64,000 bases of DNA from Aminivibrio pyruvatiphilus (GCF_004366815.1 NZ_SORI01000004.1:62001-126000), one strand, 5' to 3'; numbered from the stretch's first letter, positions 50,634-58,973 are shown. Made by a program: numbers and translations. Notes: generated from the letters alone by a model not told the origin.

Positions 50634-51386
50634 CTAGTGCCTGAATCTGAAACTGATTGAAATCTCTTCCGCACCCTTTTTCAGAATATGGATCCACTCG
50701 GGAATTTTTTCCTCCGGAAGGTGGTGCTTGGGAGCCGAAAGACCAAGACTGGCAATGACAACGCCTTCCTGGGCGAAAATCGGAACGGCCAACGTAATCT
50801 CCCCCAGGGAGAACGTTTCGTCTTCAATGGCATAGCCCCTCTCCCGGATCTTTCCGTACTCCTCCAGCAGACACTCCCTGTCCATAATCGTGAAGGGCGT
50901 TCTTTTCTCCAGCTCCGCCGTACTCAGAATTTTCCTCATCAGCTCCCCATCCTGGTACGCACAGAGAACCATCGCCGATCCTCCGGAATTCAGAGGGATG
51001 CTTGTCCCGATAAAATCTGCGGCATCGTAGCAGCCGCCCCGCACGACGTTTTTATAGGCCGGAAACGCCCGGTCGCCTTCCCAGACGGTAATGTAGGTGG
51101 TCTCTCCAAGCGTACGGGAAATGTATGAAAGAACAGGCCGGATGATTTCTTCGATCCCCTTCAGGCGTCCATACACATTCCCGAGGCGGATCATGATCGG
51201 ACTGAGATGGTATTTTTTCGTAAGAAAATCCTGGATGACAAAATTATGGGCCTGGAGGGTTTTCAGTATTTTGAAAGCGCCGCTTTTCCCGATATCAACA
51301 AAAGAGGCGAGCTCTGAAAGGTTGAATTCGTAAGGAGGATCTCCCAGATGCTTCAATATGGACATGGCTTTATCGAGACTGCCCAT
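50634..51386 (-). CDS. IclR-family transcriptional regulator
   Basis: A 250-residue regulator. Residues 1-60 form the winged helix (FNLSELASFVDIGKSGAFKI with the recognition helix), and the rest is the IclR effector domain, with TYITVWEGDRAFPAY, IPLNSGGSAMVLCAY and the closing GEITLAVPIFAQEGVVIASLGLS. GGGAGG lies five bases before the ATG. It is encoded directly upstream of, and on the same strand as, the TRAP-opine dehydrogenase-rocB genes, so it most likely controls them in response to the imported substrate. No helix or core segment is missing. Confidence 0.93.
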   Translation of the reverse strand: MGSLDKAMSILKHLGDPPYEFNLSELASFVDIGKSGAFKILKTLQAHNFVIQDFLTKKYHLSPIMIRLGNVYGRLKGIEEIIRPVLSYISRTLGETTYITVWEGDRAFPAYKNVVRGGCYDAADFIGTSIPLNSGGSAMVLCAYQDGELMRKILSTAELEKRTPFTIMDRECLLEEYGKIRERGYAIEDETFSLGEITLAVPIFAQEGVVIASLGLSAPKHHLPEEKIPEWIHILKKGAEEISISFRFRH

Positions 51387-51397
51387 TTCAACCTCCC

Positions 51398-51412
51398 TTT
51401 CCCTATGGGAAA
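51398..51412 (-). promoter_or_regulatory. Candidate autoregulatory operator of the iclR gene
   Basis: The palindrome TTTCCC-TAT-GGGAAA lies 12 bases before the iclR start codon, where bound repressor would block its own expression. A shorter palindrome of the same type precedes dctP. Confidence 0.45.
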
Positions 51413-51583
51413 CAGTTTTTCCAAAATATAGATTTATATCACTATAACAGCAAATGCATTATTTGTCGAACGAAGGGAAGATAAAAATACTCCATCCGGA
51501 AGGGGGTGTCGAAAAACGGATTTGAAATAAAAAAGAGTGTTCGGGATTTCATTTTTCGGGCAATCAACCTGAACCCTTTCCAC

Positions 51584-51612
51584 TTGGCAAGCCGAAAATG
51601 AACGTGTATAAT
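51584..51612 (+). promoter_or_regulatory. Promoter of tRNA-Ser(CGA)
   Basis: TTGGCA (51584-51589), a 17-base spacer and a perfect TATAAT (51607-51612) end 12 bases before the tRNA gene. Confidence 0.85.
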
Positions 51613-51624
51613 ACTTTTCCGTGC

Positions 51625-51714
51625 GGAGAAGTGCCCGAGTGGTCGAAGGGGATTGACTCGAAATCAATTGGGCGGCTTGCTGCCCCGTGGGTTCGAATCC
51701 CACCTTCTCCGCCA
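51625..51714 (+). tRNA. tRNA-Ser, anticodon CGA
   Basis: The 90-base gene has an acceptor stem GGAGAAG/CTTCTCC, the class II D-loop start of GCCCGAGTGG, anticodon CGA in a TTGA/TCAA stem, a long variable arm, GGTTCGAATCC in the T arm, a G discriminator and encoded CCA. It reads UCG. Confidence 0.97.
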
Positions 51715-51758
51715 GCAAAAATCCGTTTTCCAGGTATGGCAATCCTGAAAAGCTGTGA

Positions 51759-51764
51759 TATAAT
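51759..51764 (+). promoter_or_regulatory. Extended -10 of tRNA-Ser(GGA)
   Basis: TGATATAAT gives a TG-extended TATAAT box 17 bases ahead of the second tRNA gene; no clear -35 is seen. Confidence 0.6.
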
Positions 51765-51780
51765 GTTCGCCGTTGCATGC

Positions 51781-51868
51781 GGAGAAGTGGCCGAGTGGTC
51801 GAAGGCGGGCGCTTGGAGAGCGTCTGAACCGCGAGGTTCCGTGGGTTCGAATCCCTCCTTCTCCGCCA
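51781..51868 (+). tRNA. tRNA-Ser, anticodon GGA; likely integration site
   Basis: The 88-base gene has the acceptor stem GGAGAAG/CTTCTCC, a D loop starting GGCCGAGTGG, anticodon GGA, a long variable arm, GGTTCGAATCC and encoded CCA. It reads UCC and UCU. A tyrosine integrase starts about 50 bases after its CCA, so its 3' half is the probable attL of the island to the right. Confidence 0.97.
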
Positions 51869-51918
51869 TTAATCATGCCTTAATACTGGAAACAGAAGAG
51901 AAAAACGGTATACACGCT

Positions 51919-53994
51919 GTGCGCCAAAAGCGTACAGCCCCCAAGGTGTTACAAGCTGGTGTTCCATTCATCGAGCGGCGGGGGAATATTTATTATTTCC
52001 GCTGGGTCATACCTCAAACGGAGCGATTCCTATGGAACAAATCGGAAATCCGGCTCTCCCTCAAAACCCCCTATCTCAAACTCGCGCGAAAAAGAGGAGA
52101 ATACCTTCGCGCCGGACTGATTTTTCTGCCCATGGATCTCACTCCTGAAGAAAGAGCTCAAAGAGCCAAATGGCTTCATGAGGAAGCCCTGCTTCTTACC
52201 GACAAGTACAACCCTTCCTGGGACGACTCCGTCGAATCGGTTGCCCTGGCCCGTGACCACTCCCTTCATCTGACTCCCGACGAAGAGACGGAAAAGGAAG
52301 CGATCAACGAGGTGTACGGTGACACAAAGCAGCACAATAACTTTTGGGAGCTTTTCGAGGGAAAAAGAAGAATCATCCCCGTCACCTCCGAAAAATCACC
52401 TGAAACGGAATTCTCCCAGCGAGAGATCGACTTAATGGTGGAGCTTCTCATCGCTAATGACTGGGCTTTTCTTGAAAAAAAACTCCTGGCATCCGACCAC
52501 CGTACAGTCGAAGGGTACAATCTCGGAATATCCATGGAGGTTGAGGACCTGACCCTTTATCTCCTCGTCCGGAAGAAAAATTTCCGGAATATCCTCAAGG
52601 TCAGAGCTTTTACCGACCTTTTCAACGTCCGGAAACTTATCCCCCACACAAACAGGCATTTCCCGCCGATCGCCCAAAAATTCGTATCCGGCGCACTGGC
52701 GAATTGCGACCGTGCTCTGATGGAACTCAACGGGGTTCTTCCGCCGGAATCCGTACAAATTGCCTACAGATCCGAACATCCGGTAGTGCCGCCGGCAGTT
52801 TCGGTGAATAATACTACACCCCGTCCCACTGCAGGACCGGACTATGAAGACCCGGAAATCGCAACGCTCGTACAGGAAATTATTGCCGAGAAGACTACAT
52901 CAAAGGCCCGGAAGGAAGTTCGCTGGACCGAAAAGACCCGAGGAGAGTTTGAGTCGAAATTCAAATTCATTCTTCGCTATTTCGGCCAAGGCAGAAAAGT
53001 TTCCGAAATAACCAAGGAAAATCTCACCGAACTCATGGATATTTTCAATACTCGGCTGTCTGCCCGGCAGGTACAAAAGATGGAGGATCTCGATCCCCAC
53101 GAACTTCTCCGCGGGAAAATACCAGTGGGAAAGATTGCCAACGCCACGGTGGAAAAATGGACCACCGCGCTGAATATGATCCTGAAGAGGGGCCACGATT
53201 TCTATCCCGGTGCTTTGAAAGTCCCCTATTCCATAGTAAAGAAAGAAGTGGTGCTTCCGGACAAGGAACAGAAAATTGTCCGTCTCACCTACTCTCCTGA
53301 TGACCTGCAGAAACTTTTCGGCCAAAATTTCGTTGCAGATTCGCTCAAGGGGGGAAAAGCCATCGGGACGCCGGCCTACTTTCTCTTCGGGGCCTTGACG
53401 GGCGCCCGGGCGGAAGAACTCGGGCAGGTATGCCGGGACGATATCATAACTGTCGATGATATCCTTTGCCTGCAGATCGACGGAGATGCCGAATTGGGAA
53501 CAAGGGTGAAGAACAAAGCTTCCAAAAGAACGATTCCGGTACCGGAATCCCTGGTTCGGATCATGCAGTTCCTGATGGCAAATAAGAAAAAAAAGGACAA
53601 TATCTGGGGATTCGCGAAGAGCCAAGGAAAAAAAGCCTCCTTTTCACGGAACGCCGCCAGGTGGTGGAATACCTATGTCAGAAAAAAACTGGGCGAAGGT
53701 GCGGTCCAAACATTCCAGAACGGGCAAACGGGCGTCAAGGTGTTTCATTCCTTCCGCCACACCATCGCCAGCGTCGGAAAATCAATCGGGATAGAAAAGG
53801 TCTACACGTCTGAAATTCTCGGACACGATCCCAGTGATGGCATGAAAAACACCACCACTCACTATGAGTCCAAGTTTGCGCCTTCTGAACTGGCACCCAA
53901 ACTGAAAGCGATTAACGACGCGCTGGAAGTGGACTGGGAGGCAGTGGCCGACAAAATCCTCGCTGAAATGGTCAAGCGGCGCAACATCTCCTGA
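51919..53994 (+). CDS. int: Large tyrosine recombinase/integrase with DUF6538-like N-terminus
   Basis: A site-specific recombinase of about 691 residues that would insert and excise the island at tRNA-Ser. The N-terminus, VPFIERRGNIYYFRWVIPQT with SLKTPYLKLARKR, resembles the DUF6538 arm-binding domain of phage integrases. The catalytic domain has FGALTGARAEELGQV (Arg I), VKNKASKRTIPVP (Lys), FHSFRHTIASVG (His-x-x-Arg) and ILGHDPSDG with the Tyr in THYESKFAP. At nearly 700 residues it is larger than usual because of a long middle region. No ATG fits; the GTG at 51919 is the best start, while the frame itself runs back through the tRNA. Confidence 0.88.
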   Translation: MRQKRTAPKVLQAGVPFIERRGNIYYFRWVIPQTERFLWNKSEIRLSLKTPYLKLARKRGEYLRAGLIFLPMDLTPEERAQRAKWLHEEALLLTDKYNPSWDDSVESVALARDHSLHLTPDEETEKEAINEVYGDTKQHNNFWELFEGKRRIIPVTSEKSPETEFSQREIDLMVELLIANDWAFLEKKLLASDHRTVEGYNLGISMEVEDLTLYLLVRKKNFRNILKVRAFTDLFNVRKLIPHTNRHFPPIAQKFVSGALANCDRALMELNGVLPPESVQIAYRSEHPVVPPAVSVNNTTPRPTAGPDYEDPEIATLVQEIIAEKTTSKARKEVRWTEKTRGEFESKFKFILRYFGQGRKVSEITKENLTELMDIFNTRLSARQVQKMEDLDPHELLRGKIPVGKIANATVEKWTTALNMILKRGHDFYPGALKVPYSIVKKEVVLPDKEQKIVRLTYSPDDLQKLFGQNFVADSLKGGKAIGTPAYFLFGALTGARAEELGQVCRDDIITVDDILCLQIDGDAELGTRVKNKASKRTIPVPESLVRIMQFLMANKKKKDNIWGFAKSQGKKASFSRNAARWWNTYVRKKLGEGAVQTFQNGQTGVKVFHSFRHTIASVGKSIGIEKVYTSEILGHDPSDGMKNTTTHYESKFAPSELAPKLKAINDALEVDWEAVADKILAEMVKRRNIS

Positions 53995-54020
53995 AAAACT
54001 AATCAAAGCCGGAAACCCAA

Positions 54021-54054
54021 ACGGAGGGAAAGAGATCTCACTCTTTCCCTCCGT
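54021..54054 (+). terminator. Terminator of the integrase gene
   Basis: A perfect 14-bp stem (54021-54034 with 54041-54054) with a 6-base loop is followed by TTTTTTTTC, 27 bases after the integrase stop. Confidence 0.95.
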
Positions 54055-54442
54055 TTTTTTTCTTTAGTACGAATCTGTAAAGAGAAAATACCGTTCCTTC
54101 AGACCCATGTGTTTCGAATTGAGAGCCATGATTTCCGGGATGACAGCCACCGATTATCCCAAACAAACCGATATCCCTTTCTCTGGGAGCAACTGTCTCA
54201 GATAACGGTCGGTGAATCGACCCTTCTTTTTTCCCCCCTTCAACTATTTCTGCTTAACCTTCTTTTTCCCATGGACCTGTCTCCGGAAAGGCGGCTCAAT
54301 TCCGCCGGAGAGATGGCTCCGTCAGAACCGGAACTCTGGCTCTCGGAGATCGTTTTCATTTCTTTGTTGATTTTTTGTTTAGCCCTATGCAAACCGCTAT
54401 GTTAAATGCGAATACCAAAATTTCTCTTTGGAGGCGGTAAGC
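54055..54442. other. Gap between integrase and the mobilisation genes
   Basis: This 388-base stretch has no gene I can support. A 98-codon frame at 54109-54405 lacks a ribosome site and any recognisable domain. It holds the GGAGG site of the next gene at its end, but no clear promoter. Confidence 0.5.
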
Positions 54443-54844
54443 GTGGGAAGCAAAAAAGTGCGTATAGTAATCACCGGAGACAGCAAGATGAAGGCCCTGG
54501 AAGAAGCAAGGAAATGGGTTCTGCAGCTTGAAAAGGAAATACTGGAGCAACGGCGCAACTGCCGGACGCGGGGTCTGATCCTTCTCGGAACCGTTCTTCT
54601 CGGCGCTATTTCCGACGAGGATGTGAAGTTCCAGATTTACGAACAGTTCATTGAAATCGACGCCCTGCAGAAAAGCAAAAATTCAACGGTGGAGTCGAAA
54701 AAGGCGGCAAAGGAAAAGGCAGGAAAAACTGTCATTGCTCTGGCGAAAGCGCTTTCGGAAAAACTGAAAAAAGAGGCGGCGCCTGCCGGCCAGGATGCCT
54801 CTCAGGGCGGCACGGTTCCCCCGTCAGAGACAAATCAATCATAA
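54443..54844 (+). CDS. Small protein of unknown function, relaxase partner (MobC-like position)
   Basis: A 133-residue protein that I do not recognise. It begins GSKKVRIVITGDSKMKALEEA, has helical segments rich in Glu, Lys and Gln, a hydrophobic stretch LILLGTVLLGAISDEDVK at about 44-61 and a Ser/Gly/Pro-rich tail. GGAGG lies eight bases before the GTG at 54443. The relaxase-like gene begins two bases after its stop, so the two are co-translated. Its place before a relaxase suggests a mobilisation accessory or DNA-binding role, which is inference only. Confidence 0.65.
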   Translation: MGSKKVRIVITGDSKMKALEEARKWVLQLEKEILEQRRNCRTRGLILLGTVLLGAISDEDVKFQIYEQFIEIDALQKSKNSTVESKKAAKEKAGKTVIALAKALSEKLKKEAAPAGQDASQGGTVPPSETNQS

Positions 54845-54846
54845 TC

Positions 54847-55899
54847 ATGTGGAAACCCTACGTGAGGTTTTCGTCCTTCTGTTCCGGGGTGCGGGCGGTA
54901 CATTCGGCATCCGCTCATGCTTCCTACCTCACGAGGGAAAAGGAATGTCTTCTTTGGGGTATGGAAAGCAGAGATAGAGAAATATCCGACCGCAGGGAAG
55001 CCGCCAATCGATGGAAAGAAATAGCAGAAATGGAAACGGGGCTCTCCCCTCTCGACACTCCTGCGGGGAGAGCCCGCCATGATGCCTGCGTCCAGGTGCG
55101 CCTGTTTCTGCCCCTGCCAAATCTGGTCTTCGACGGCATGGCGAAGGCAGAAATCAGGGATGCACTCACCACTCTCGTCCGGGAACTCGAACTGGATTCC
55201 ACGGACGTGATGTGGTCCCTCCATAAAGGAGTATCCGGTGGTTCCGAAAAGAATCAACGGGAGCAGAATCTTCATCTCCATGTTTCCTATAGACCGCGAA
55301 ATTGCGAAGGAGAAAAACACAGGATTTCCATCCGCAGGGAAGTGGTTTCCCTGCGGGAGGCCTTGGGCGGATGGCTCCAGGAGAGAGGGTACCCAATCGA
55401 CTGGAAGTCCGTCTCGAAGCCCGGAAAACGGCGGCATATTTCCCCGGAGAAAATCGCCATGGCCGAACGGGGAGAACCGCTCCACTCTCCGGAAGAGCAA
55501 CTTCAGGCGGACCTGACCCTGGGAAAACGGCTTGTGTCGAAGCTGACCCGGGAAGAAGCACGACGAATTCTTCTCGAACTCCTTCGTTCGAAAGAAGCCG
55601 CCTTTTCCCGACTCGAAGAAGAAATAGCGTTACAGGGCTGGTCGATTTCCAGAATACGAAGGGGAAAACGGGATACCTGGATTCTGAATGACGAGTTTAG
55701 AAAAGAGCTCGCTCTTCGCAGGATCCTGAACTACAGAGAAGAAGACGTCCATCGTCTTCTTTTGGCTCTTCAATCAAGAGACACGGAGAAAAATCCTTCA
55801 AAAGAGCCCTCCGGAATACTTCCGCAGCAGTCAGAAGATACGGCTGAACCGGATAAGAACGGATCGGAAGAGACCACTCCAGAAATCTCACGAAATTAA
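54847..55899 (+). CDS. Putative relaxase (MobA/MobL-like)
   Basis: A 350-residue basic protein. Residues near 20-30 read SASAHASYLTREKE, similar to the N-terminus of MobA/MobL relaxases, and near 145 REQNLHLHVSYRPR contains the His-x-His part of an HUH metal site flanked by hydrophobic residues. The C-terminal half is charged and helical (LTREEARRILLELLRSKEAA). Such enzymes nick oriT and start conjugal transfer. A clear catalytic tyrosine is not evident, so activity is uncertain. It is coupled to the small gene before it and ends before a region with inverted repeats that could hold oriT. Confidence 0.6.
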   Translation: MWKPYVRFSSFCSGVRAVHSASAHASYLTREKECLLWGMESRDREISDRREAANRWKEIAEMETGLSPLDTPAGRARHDACVQVRLFLPLPNLVFDGMAKAEIRDALTTLVRELELDSTDVMWSLHKGVSGGSEKNQREQNLHLHVSYRPRNCEGEKHRISIRREVVSLREALGGWLQERGYPIDWKSVSKPGKRRHISPEKIAMAERGEPLHSPEEQLQADLTLGKRLVSKLTREEARRILLELLRSKEAAFSRLEEEIALQGWSISRIRRGKRDTWILNDEFRKELALRRILNYREEDVHRLLLALQSRDTEKNPSKEPSGILPQQSEDTAEPDKNGSEETTPEISRN

Positions 55900-56241
55900 A
55901 CCGGCGGCCTTTTCCAGCGGTGCTTGCCGAAAAAAAGGGAACGCTCGTTTCATACCCTAGAAATAATCCCGCGAAAATTTCGTAGTATTCCAGTTCTTCC
56001 CCTATCTTCCCGAACCGCAAAGCGAAATGAAAAGCCTTGCAGGGAGTGCTCCCTGTGTTCCGATCACCTTTTTCCGGTGCAGCTCGTGTGTTCCTTGAAG
56101 TCCGCTGGTCCTTTCCTGCGATTCGCTTTTTGTCTTCTGCCCCTGCAAGGCTCAAGGGTGCGTTGGCTGGCGCCAACACTCCCTTTCGGCAGGGGGCCTT
56201 CGCCCCCTTGCATCCCCCGAAAGCAAAGGCGGAAAGGGGGG
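55900..56241. other. Non-coding region with hairpins after the relaxase-like gene
   Basis: This 342-base stretch has no supported gene. It contains GTTGGC-TGGC-GCCAAC (56162-56177), AGGGGGC-CTTC-GCCCCCT (56191-56208) and a CGAAA-A-TTTCG palindrome near 55975. The hairpins have no T run. In view of the neighbouring relaxase, an origin of transfer here is possible but not shown. Confidence 0.4.
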
Positions 56242-56409
56242 TCAGTCTTTCTCTTCCGGGGTCGCTCCATTGTCCAGAGCCCATTCCAGAAGCCAGCGGA
56301 TCGCCTGCGCCCGGGACTGGAACCTTTGTTCGAAACGAAAATCGTCGAGTCTTTCCAGTAATTCCTGGTCAATAACGAAAGTCAATAAAGGACTTGTACG
56401 CTGTCCCAT
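56242..56409 (-). CDS. Small ribbon-helix-helix (CopG/Arc-like) DNA-binding protein
   Basis: A 55-residue protein with the ribbon-helix-helix pattern: a beta strand LLTFVIDQELLERLDDFRFE leading into a helix, then QSRAQAIRWLLEWALDNG, where S-R-x-x-A-I-R-x-L is typical for the second helix. GAGGAAGG precedes the ATG at 56409. It runs opposite to its neighbours and has no toxin gene partner; it may be the auxiliary or autoregulatory DNA-binding protein of the mobilisation module, or an orphan antitoxin. Confidence 0.78.
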   Translation of the reverse strand: MGQRTSPLLTFVIDQELLERLDDFRFEQRFQSRAQAIRWLLEWALDNGATPEEKD

Positions 56410-56533
56410 TGCATGTACCTTCCTCTCATTTCCGTAAGGATTTTTCCCCATTTTCTGGAAGTCACAAAGGCAAGAGTGTTGCTAACGCTCTGTTGCATAT
56501 TAAAAGTTTATCATAGAAGAAATAACGACACTA

Positions 56534-56562
56534 TTTACACATAAAGCCCTATAAGCTATAAT
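56534..56562 (+). promoter_or_regulatory. Promoter of the unknown gene and HNH gene
   Basis: TTTACA (56534-56539), a 17-base spacer and a perfect TATAAT (56557-56562) lie about 40 bases before the GTG at 56606. Confidence 0.8.
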
Positions 56563-56605
56563 GGTTCCGTAAGCAGGAGAACAAGCTTGAAAGGAGTGAA
56601 GTTTT

Positions 56606-57238
56606 GTGTCCAACATGGTGATTCTCAAGTCATGGATTGAGGGCACCCGTCCCCTCCTGTGGAACGCGTTTTCGGTCAGCATGCTGACGGGGGAGAAAAA
56701 GCGAAAAACCGGTTCTGCCGGCAATAATCCGGATGAGTGGAAGCAGACAGTTCTGGCCACTCCGGAACGCCGGCTTTTCGTAAAGGGCAGCTATCTTTTC
56801 AGCTGCCTGCGCGATGCAGCACGGTTTACGCGGGAAGGAAAAGGGACACTGCAGAGAAGCGTGGCGGCCACGCTGCAGATTTTGGACGAAGAAATTCTGG
56901 TGGACCGCTTTATTCCCGAGGAAATGTTTGTTACTCCCGAAGCGTTTCATAATGCCAAGGATAAGGATGTCTATATTGATGTTTGCGGAGTCCGGAATCC
57001 CACAACCCGTGGGAAAAACGTCCGCTACAGGGTTGCCTGTTCCAGCGGGTGGAAATGCAGTTTTTCCCTTGTCTTCGATAATACCCTGGTGTCCAAAATC
57101 GCCATGCGCTCCATCATCCACGACGCTGGAAATCTTGTAGGACTGGGAGACAGCCGGTCCATAGGATCAGGACGGTTTCGGGTTGAAAAAATCGAAGAAT
57201 CTGTGTACATTTCCGATGCCGAAAAGACGTCCGCCTAG
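56606..57238 (+). CDS. Protein of unknown function with RAMP/Cas7-like glycine-rich ending
   Basis: A 210-residue protein found upstream of an HNH nuclease. It opens VILKSWIEGTRPLLWNAFSV and ends NLVGLGDSRSIGSGRFRVEKIE. The pattern I-x-G-x-x-PLL near the start and G-x-G-x-R-x-x-G-x-GRF near the end recalls a family of mobile-element proteins I have seen without known function, and the glycine-rich loop resembles those in RAMP-type RNA-binding proteins. No enzyme motif is present. AAGGAG nine bases before the GTG at 56606 fixes the start. It is co-transcribed with, and overlaps by 23 bases, the HNH gene. Confidence 0.72.
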   Translation: MSNMVILKSWIEGTRPLLWNAFSVSMLTGEKKRKTGSAGNNPDEWKQTVLATPERRLFVKGSYLFSCLRDAARFTREGKGTLQRSVAATLQILDEEILVDRFIPEEMFVTPEAFHNAKDKDVYIDVCGVRNPTTRGKNVRYRVACSSGWKCSFSLVFDNTLVSKIAMRSIIHDAGNLVGLGDSRSIGSGRFRVEKIEESVYISDAEKTSA

Positions 57239-57503
57239 AACGATATGGCTGGAGCTACGGAAAATTGTATGGATTCGCTGCAACGGAAAATGCTCTCACT
57301 GCGGAAAGGAACTTTCCCTCTTTCGCTGCCATATCGATCATATTCACTCGGGGAAAAACGGAACAAACAAAATCCGCAACCTGAGAGTACTTTGCCCCAA
57401 ATGCCATACCCTGCGCCTTGACAAACGGCATCGGGGGTTAGTCGGAAAAGGTCTCCGGCTTGGAATCATCGACGAGAACTGGAGATCGAAAACCTGGGAA
57501 TAA
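57216..57503 (+). CDS. HNH endonuclease
   Basis: A 95-residue HNH-family nuclease. The two zinc cysteine pairs are CNGKCSHCGKELSL and LCPKCHTLRLD, and the catalytic core is CHIDHIHSGKNGTNKIRNL, with the metal-binding His-Asp-His in HIDHI. The longer frame starts upstream, but the ATG at 57216 (MPKRRPPRTIW) overlaps the previous gene by 23 bases and leaves a compact domain. HNH proteins of this size occur as phage terminase-associated or restriction nucleases; the target is unknown. Confidence 0.85.
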   Translation: MPKRRPPRTIWLELRKIVWIRCNGKCSHCGKELSLFRCHIDHIHSGKNGTNKIRNLRVLCPKCHTLRLDKRHRGLVGKGLRLGIIDENWRSKTWE

Positions 57504-57642
57504 TCGAAGCTGAAGCGAGCTTCTCATTCTACCGGGTCTCGCTTTTGAGATTCCGGAACTCGGCAGAACTCGCCCCGACATCCCATGGACTCGGCGACAA
57601 ATGGCTAGGCCGGGCGCGCATCGTCTCGGATTGGCATGGTTG

Positions 57643-57670
57643 ACCCGGAACTGGATTTTCAGTTCCGGGT
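57643..57670 (+). terminator. Terminator after the HNH gene
   Basis: ACCCGGAACTG (57643-57653) and CAGTTCCGGGT (57660-57670) form a perfect 11-bp stem with a 6-base loop, followed by TTTATG. It lies 140 bases past the HNH stop; nothing else is supported in the gap between. Confidence 0.85.
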
Positions 57671-57745
57671 TTTATGTTTGAAAATTAAAGAAGTGCTTCT
57701 AAAAAACAGTCTCGTCTTCCCTCTTCACTGCCGCTCATTGATTAA

Positions 57746-58969
57746 GGAACCTCTAAAAGTCTCGGGCACATTGCCCTTCAACCCTGTAAAATAGCGCTAT
57801 GGGAACTGTTTCTTACTCCAGACCATACGGGGAGATGAGGCCCGATGAACCGCCAGAAAACGCTTGCGAACGCCTCCAGCTTAGAAAAATACAAGAAACC
57901 CACGAAGCGGGAAAAGTTCCTCGCCGAAATGGAACGGGTCGTTCCCTGGAAGGAACTCATCGAATCCTTCTACCCAAAGGCGGGAAAAGGCCGTCCTCCG
58001 GTAGGTCTGGAACGGATGCTCCGGATTCATTTCCTGCAGAGCTGCTTTCACTCAGTGAGGATCGCTGCCGAAGAAGCCCTCTACGACATGGAATCTCTGA
58101 GACGCTTCGTCGGGATCGACCTCGGAAACGAGCCTGTCCCCGACGAGACTACCATCTGCAAATTCCGCCATCTTCTCGAGACCCACGACCTCGGGGAACG
58201 GATCTTTCAGGAAGTCAACGCCCACTTCGAGGAGAAGGGACTGAAGCTCTCGGAGGGGACCATCATGAACGCCACCATCATCAACGCCCCTTCCTCAACG
58301 AAGAACCAGGACAAGAAGCGGGATCCCGACATGCACTCCACGAAGAAGGGAAACCAGTACTACTTCGGCATGAAGATCCATGTCGGAGTGGACAGGGAAA
58401 GCAGAACTGTCCACAGCCTCGTCACCACCCCCGCCAACGTCCACGGCTCAAAGATGGTGGACGACATCCTTCACGGTGAAGAAAACGCCGTCTTCGGTGA
58501 CTCGGCCTACATGGGCAAGACGGACGAAATCGCGAAAAAGGCGCCCCAAGCACTGGACCTGACCCAGACCAGAGGAACGAAAAACAGGAAACTCACCGAA
58601 GAAGAGAAAGAAAGGAATCGCCTGCTCTCGAAAACCAGAAGCCGGGGAGAGCACATCTTCCTCATCGCGAAAAGGATCTTCGGCTTTTCGAAGGTCAGGT
58701 ACAAGGGCCTGGCGAAGAACACCAACTTCGCCTTCGTGTTCTTTGCCCTGTCGAACCTGTAGTACATGGTTCGAAGGGGCCTGCTGGGGTCGACAGGGGC
58801 GTAGTGTATCCAAAAACAGGCAAAATACCATAAAAAACCAGAAATAGCGATAAAAGATGCAAAAGGCTGACCATATCGCTTGAATATCGGGCAAAAAGAA
58901 CACAGGAAACGGATTCGGCCGTCAAGGATCAACTGTTGGACGCTGGATCAGTTCTTGTTCAGAGGTTCC
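57746..58969 (+). mobile_element. Intact IS5-family insertion sequence with TTAA target duplication
   Basis: The element is 1224 bases long. Its left end starts GGAACCTCTAAAAG and its right end, read inward, starts GGAACCTCTGAACA, giving imperfect inverted repeats. Both ends are flanked by TTAA (57742-57745 and 58970-58973), the size and type of duplication made by the IS5 group. One transposase gene fills it. The clean duplication shows a complete, single insertion. Confidence 0.92.
57845..58762 (+). CDS. IS5-family transposase
   Basis: A 305-residue DDE transposase. It has RPPVGLERMLRIHFLQSCFH in the N-terminal domain, VPDETTICKFRHLLETHDL, NATIINAPSSTKN with the first catalytic Asp position region GNQYYFGMKIHVGVD, VFGDSAYMGK with the second Asp, and RSRGEHIFLIAKRIFGF with the catalytic Glu. 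The reading frame is intact from ATG to stop. Length is normal for the family. It lies inside an element with perfect target repeats and could be active. Confidence 0.95.
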   Translation: MNRQKTLANASSLEKYKKPTKREKFLAEMERVVPWKELIESFYPKAGKGRPPVGLERMLRIHFLQSCFHSVRIAAEEALYDMESLRRFVGIDLGNEPVPDETTICKFRHLLETHDLGERIFQEVNAHFEEKGLKLSEGTIMNATIINAPSSTKNQDKKRDPDMHSTKKGNQYYFGMKIHVGVDRESRTVHSLVTTPANVHGSKMVDDILHGEENAVFGDSAYMGKTDEIAKKAPQALDLTQTRGTKNRKLTEEEKERNRLLSKTRSRGEHIFLIAKRIFGFSKVRYKGLAKNTNFAFVFFALSNL

Positions 58970-58973
58970 TTAA

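Noticed and set aside
54109-54405. A 98-codon frame after the integrase
   Set aside because: No ribosome site or promoter, no recognisable domain. A short LFPMDLSPE likeness to the integrase is too small to claim a duplicated piece.
55697-56284. A 195-codon frame on the minus strand
   Set aside because: It overlaps the relaxase-like gene and a hairpin-rich stretch and shows no family similarity.
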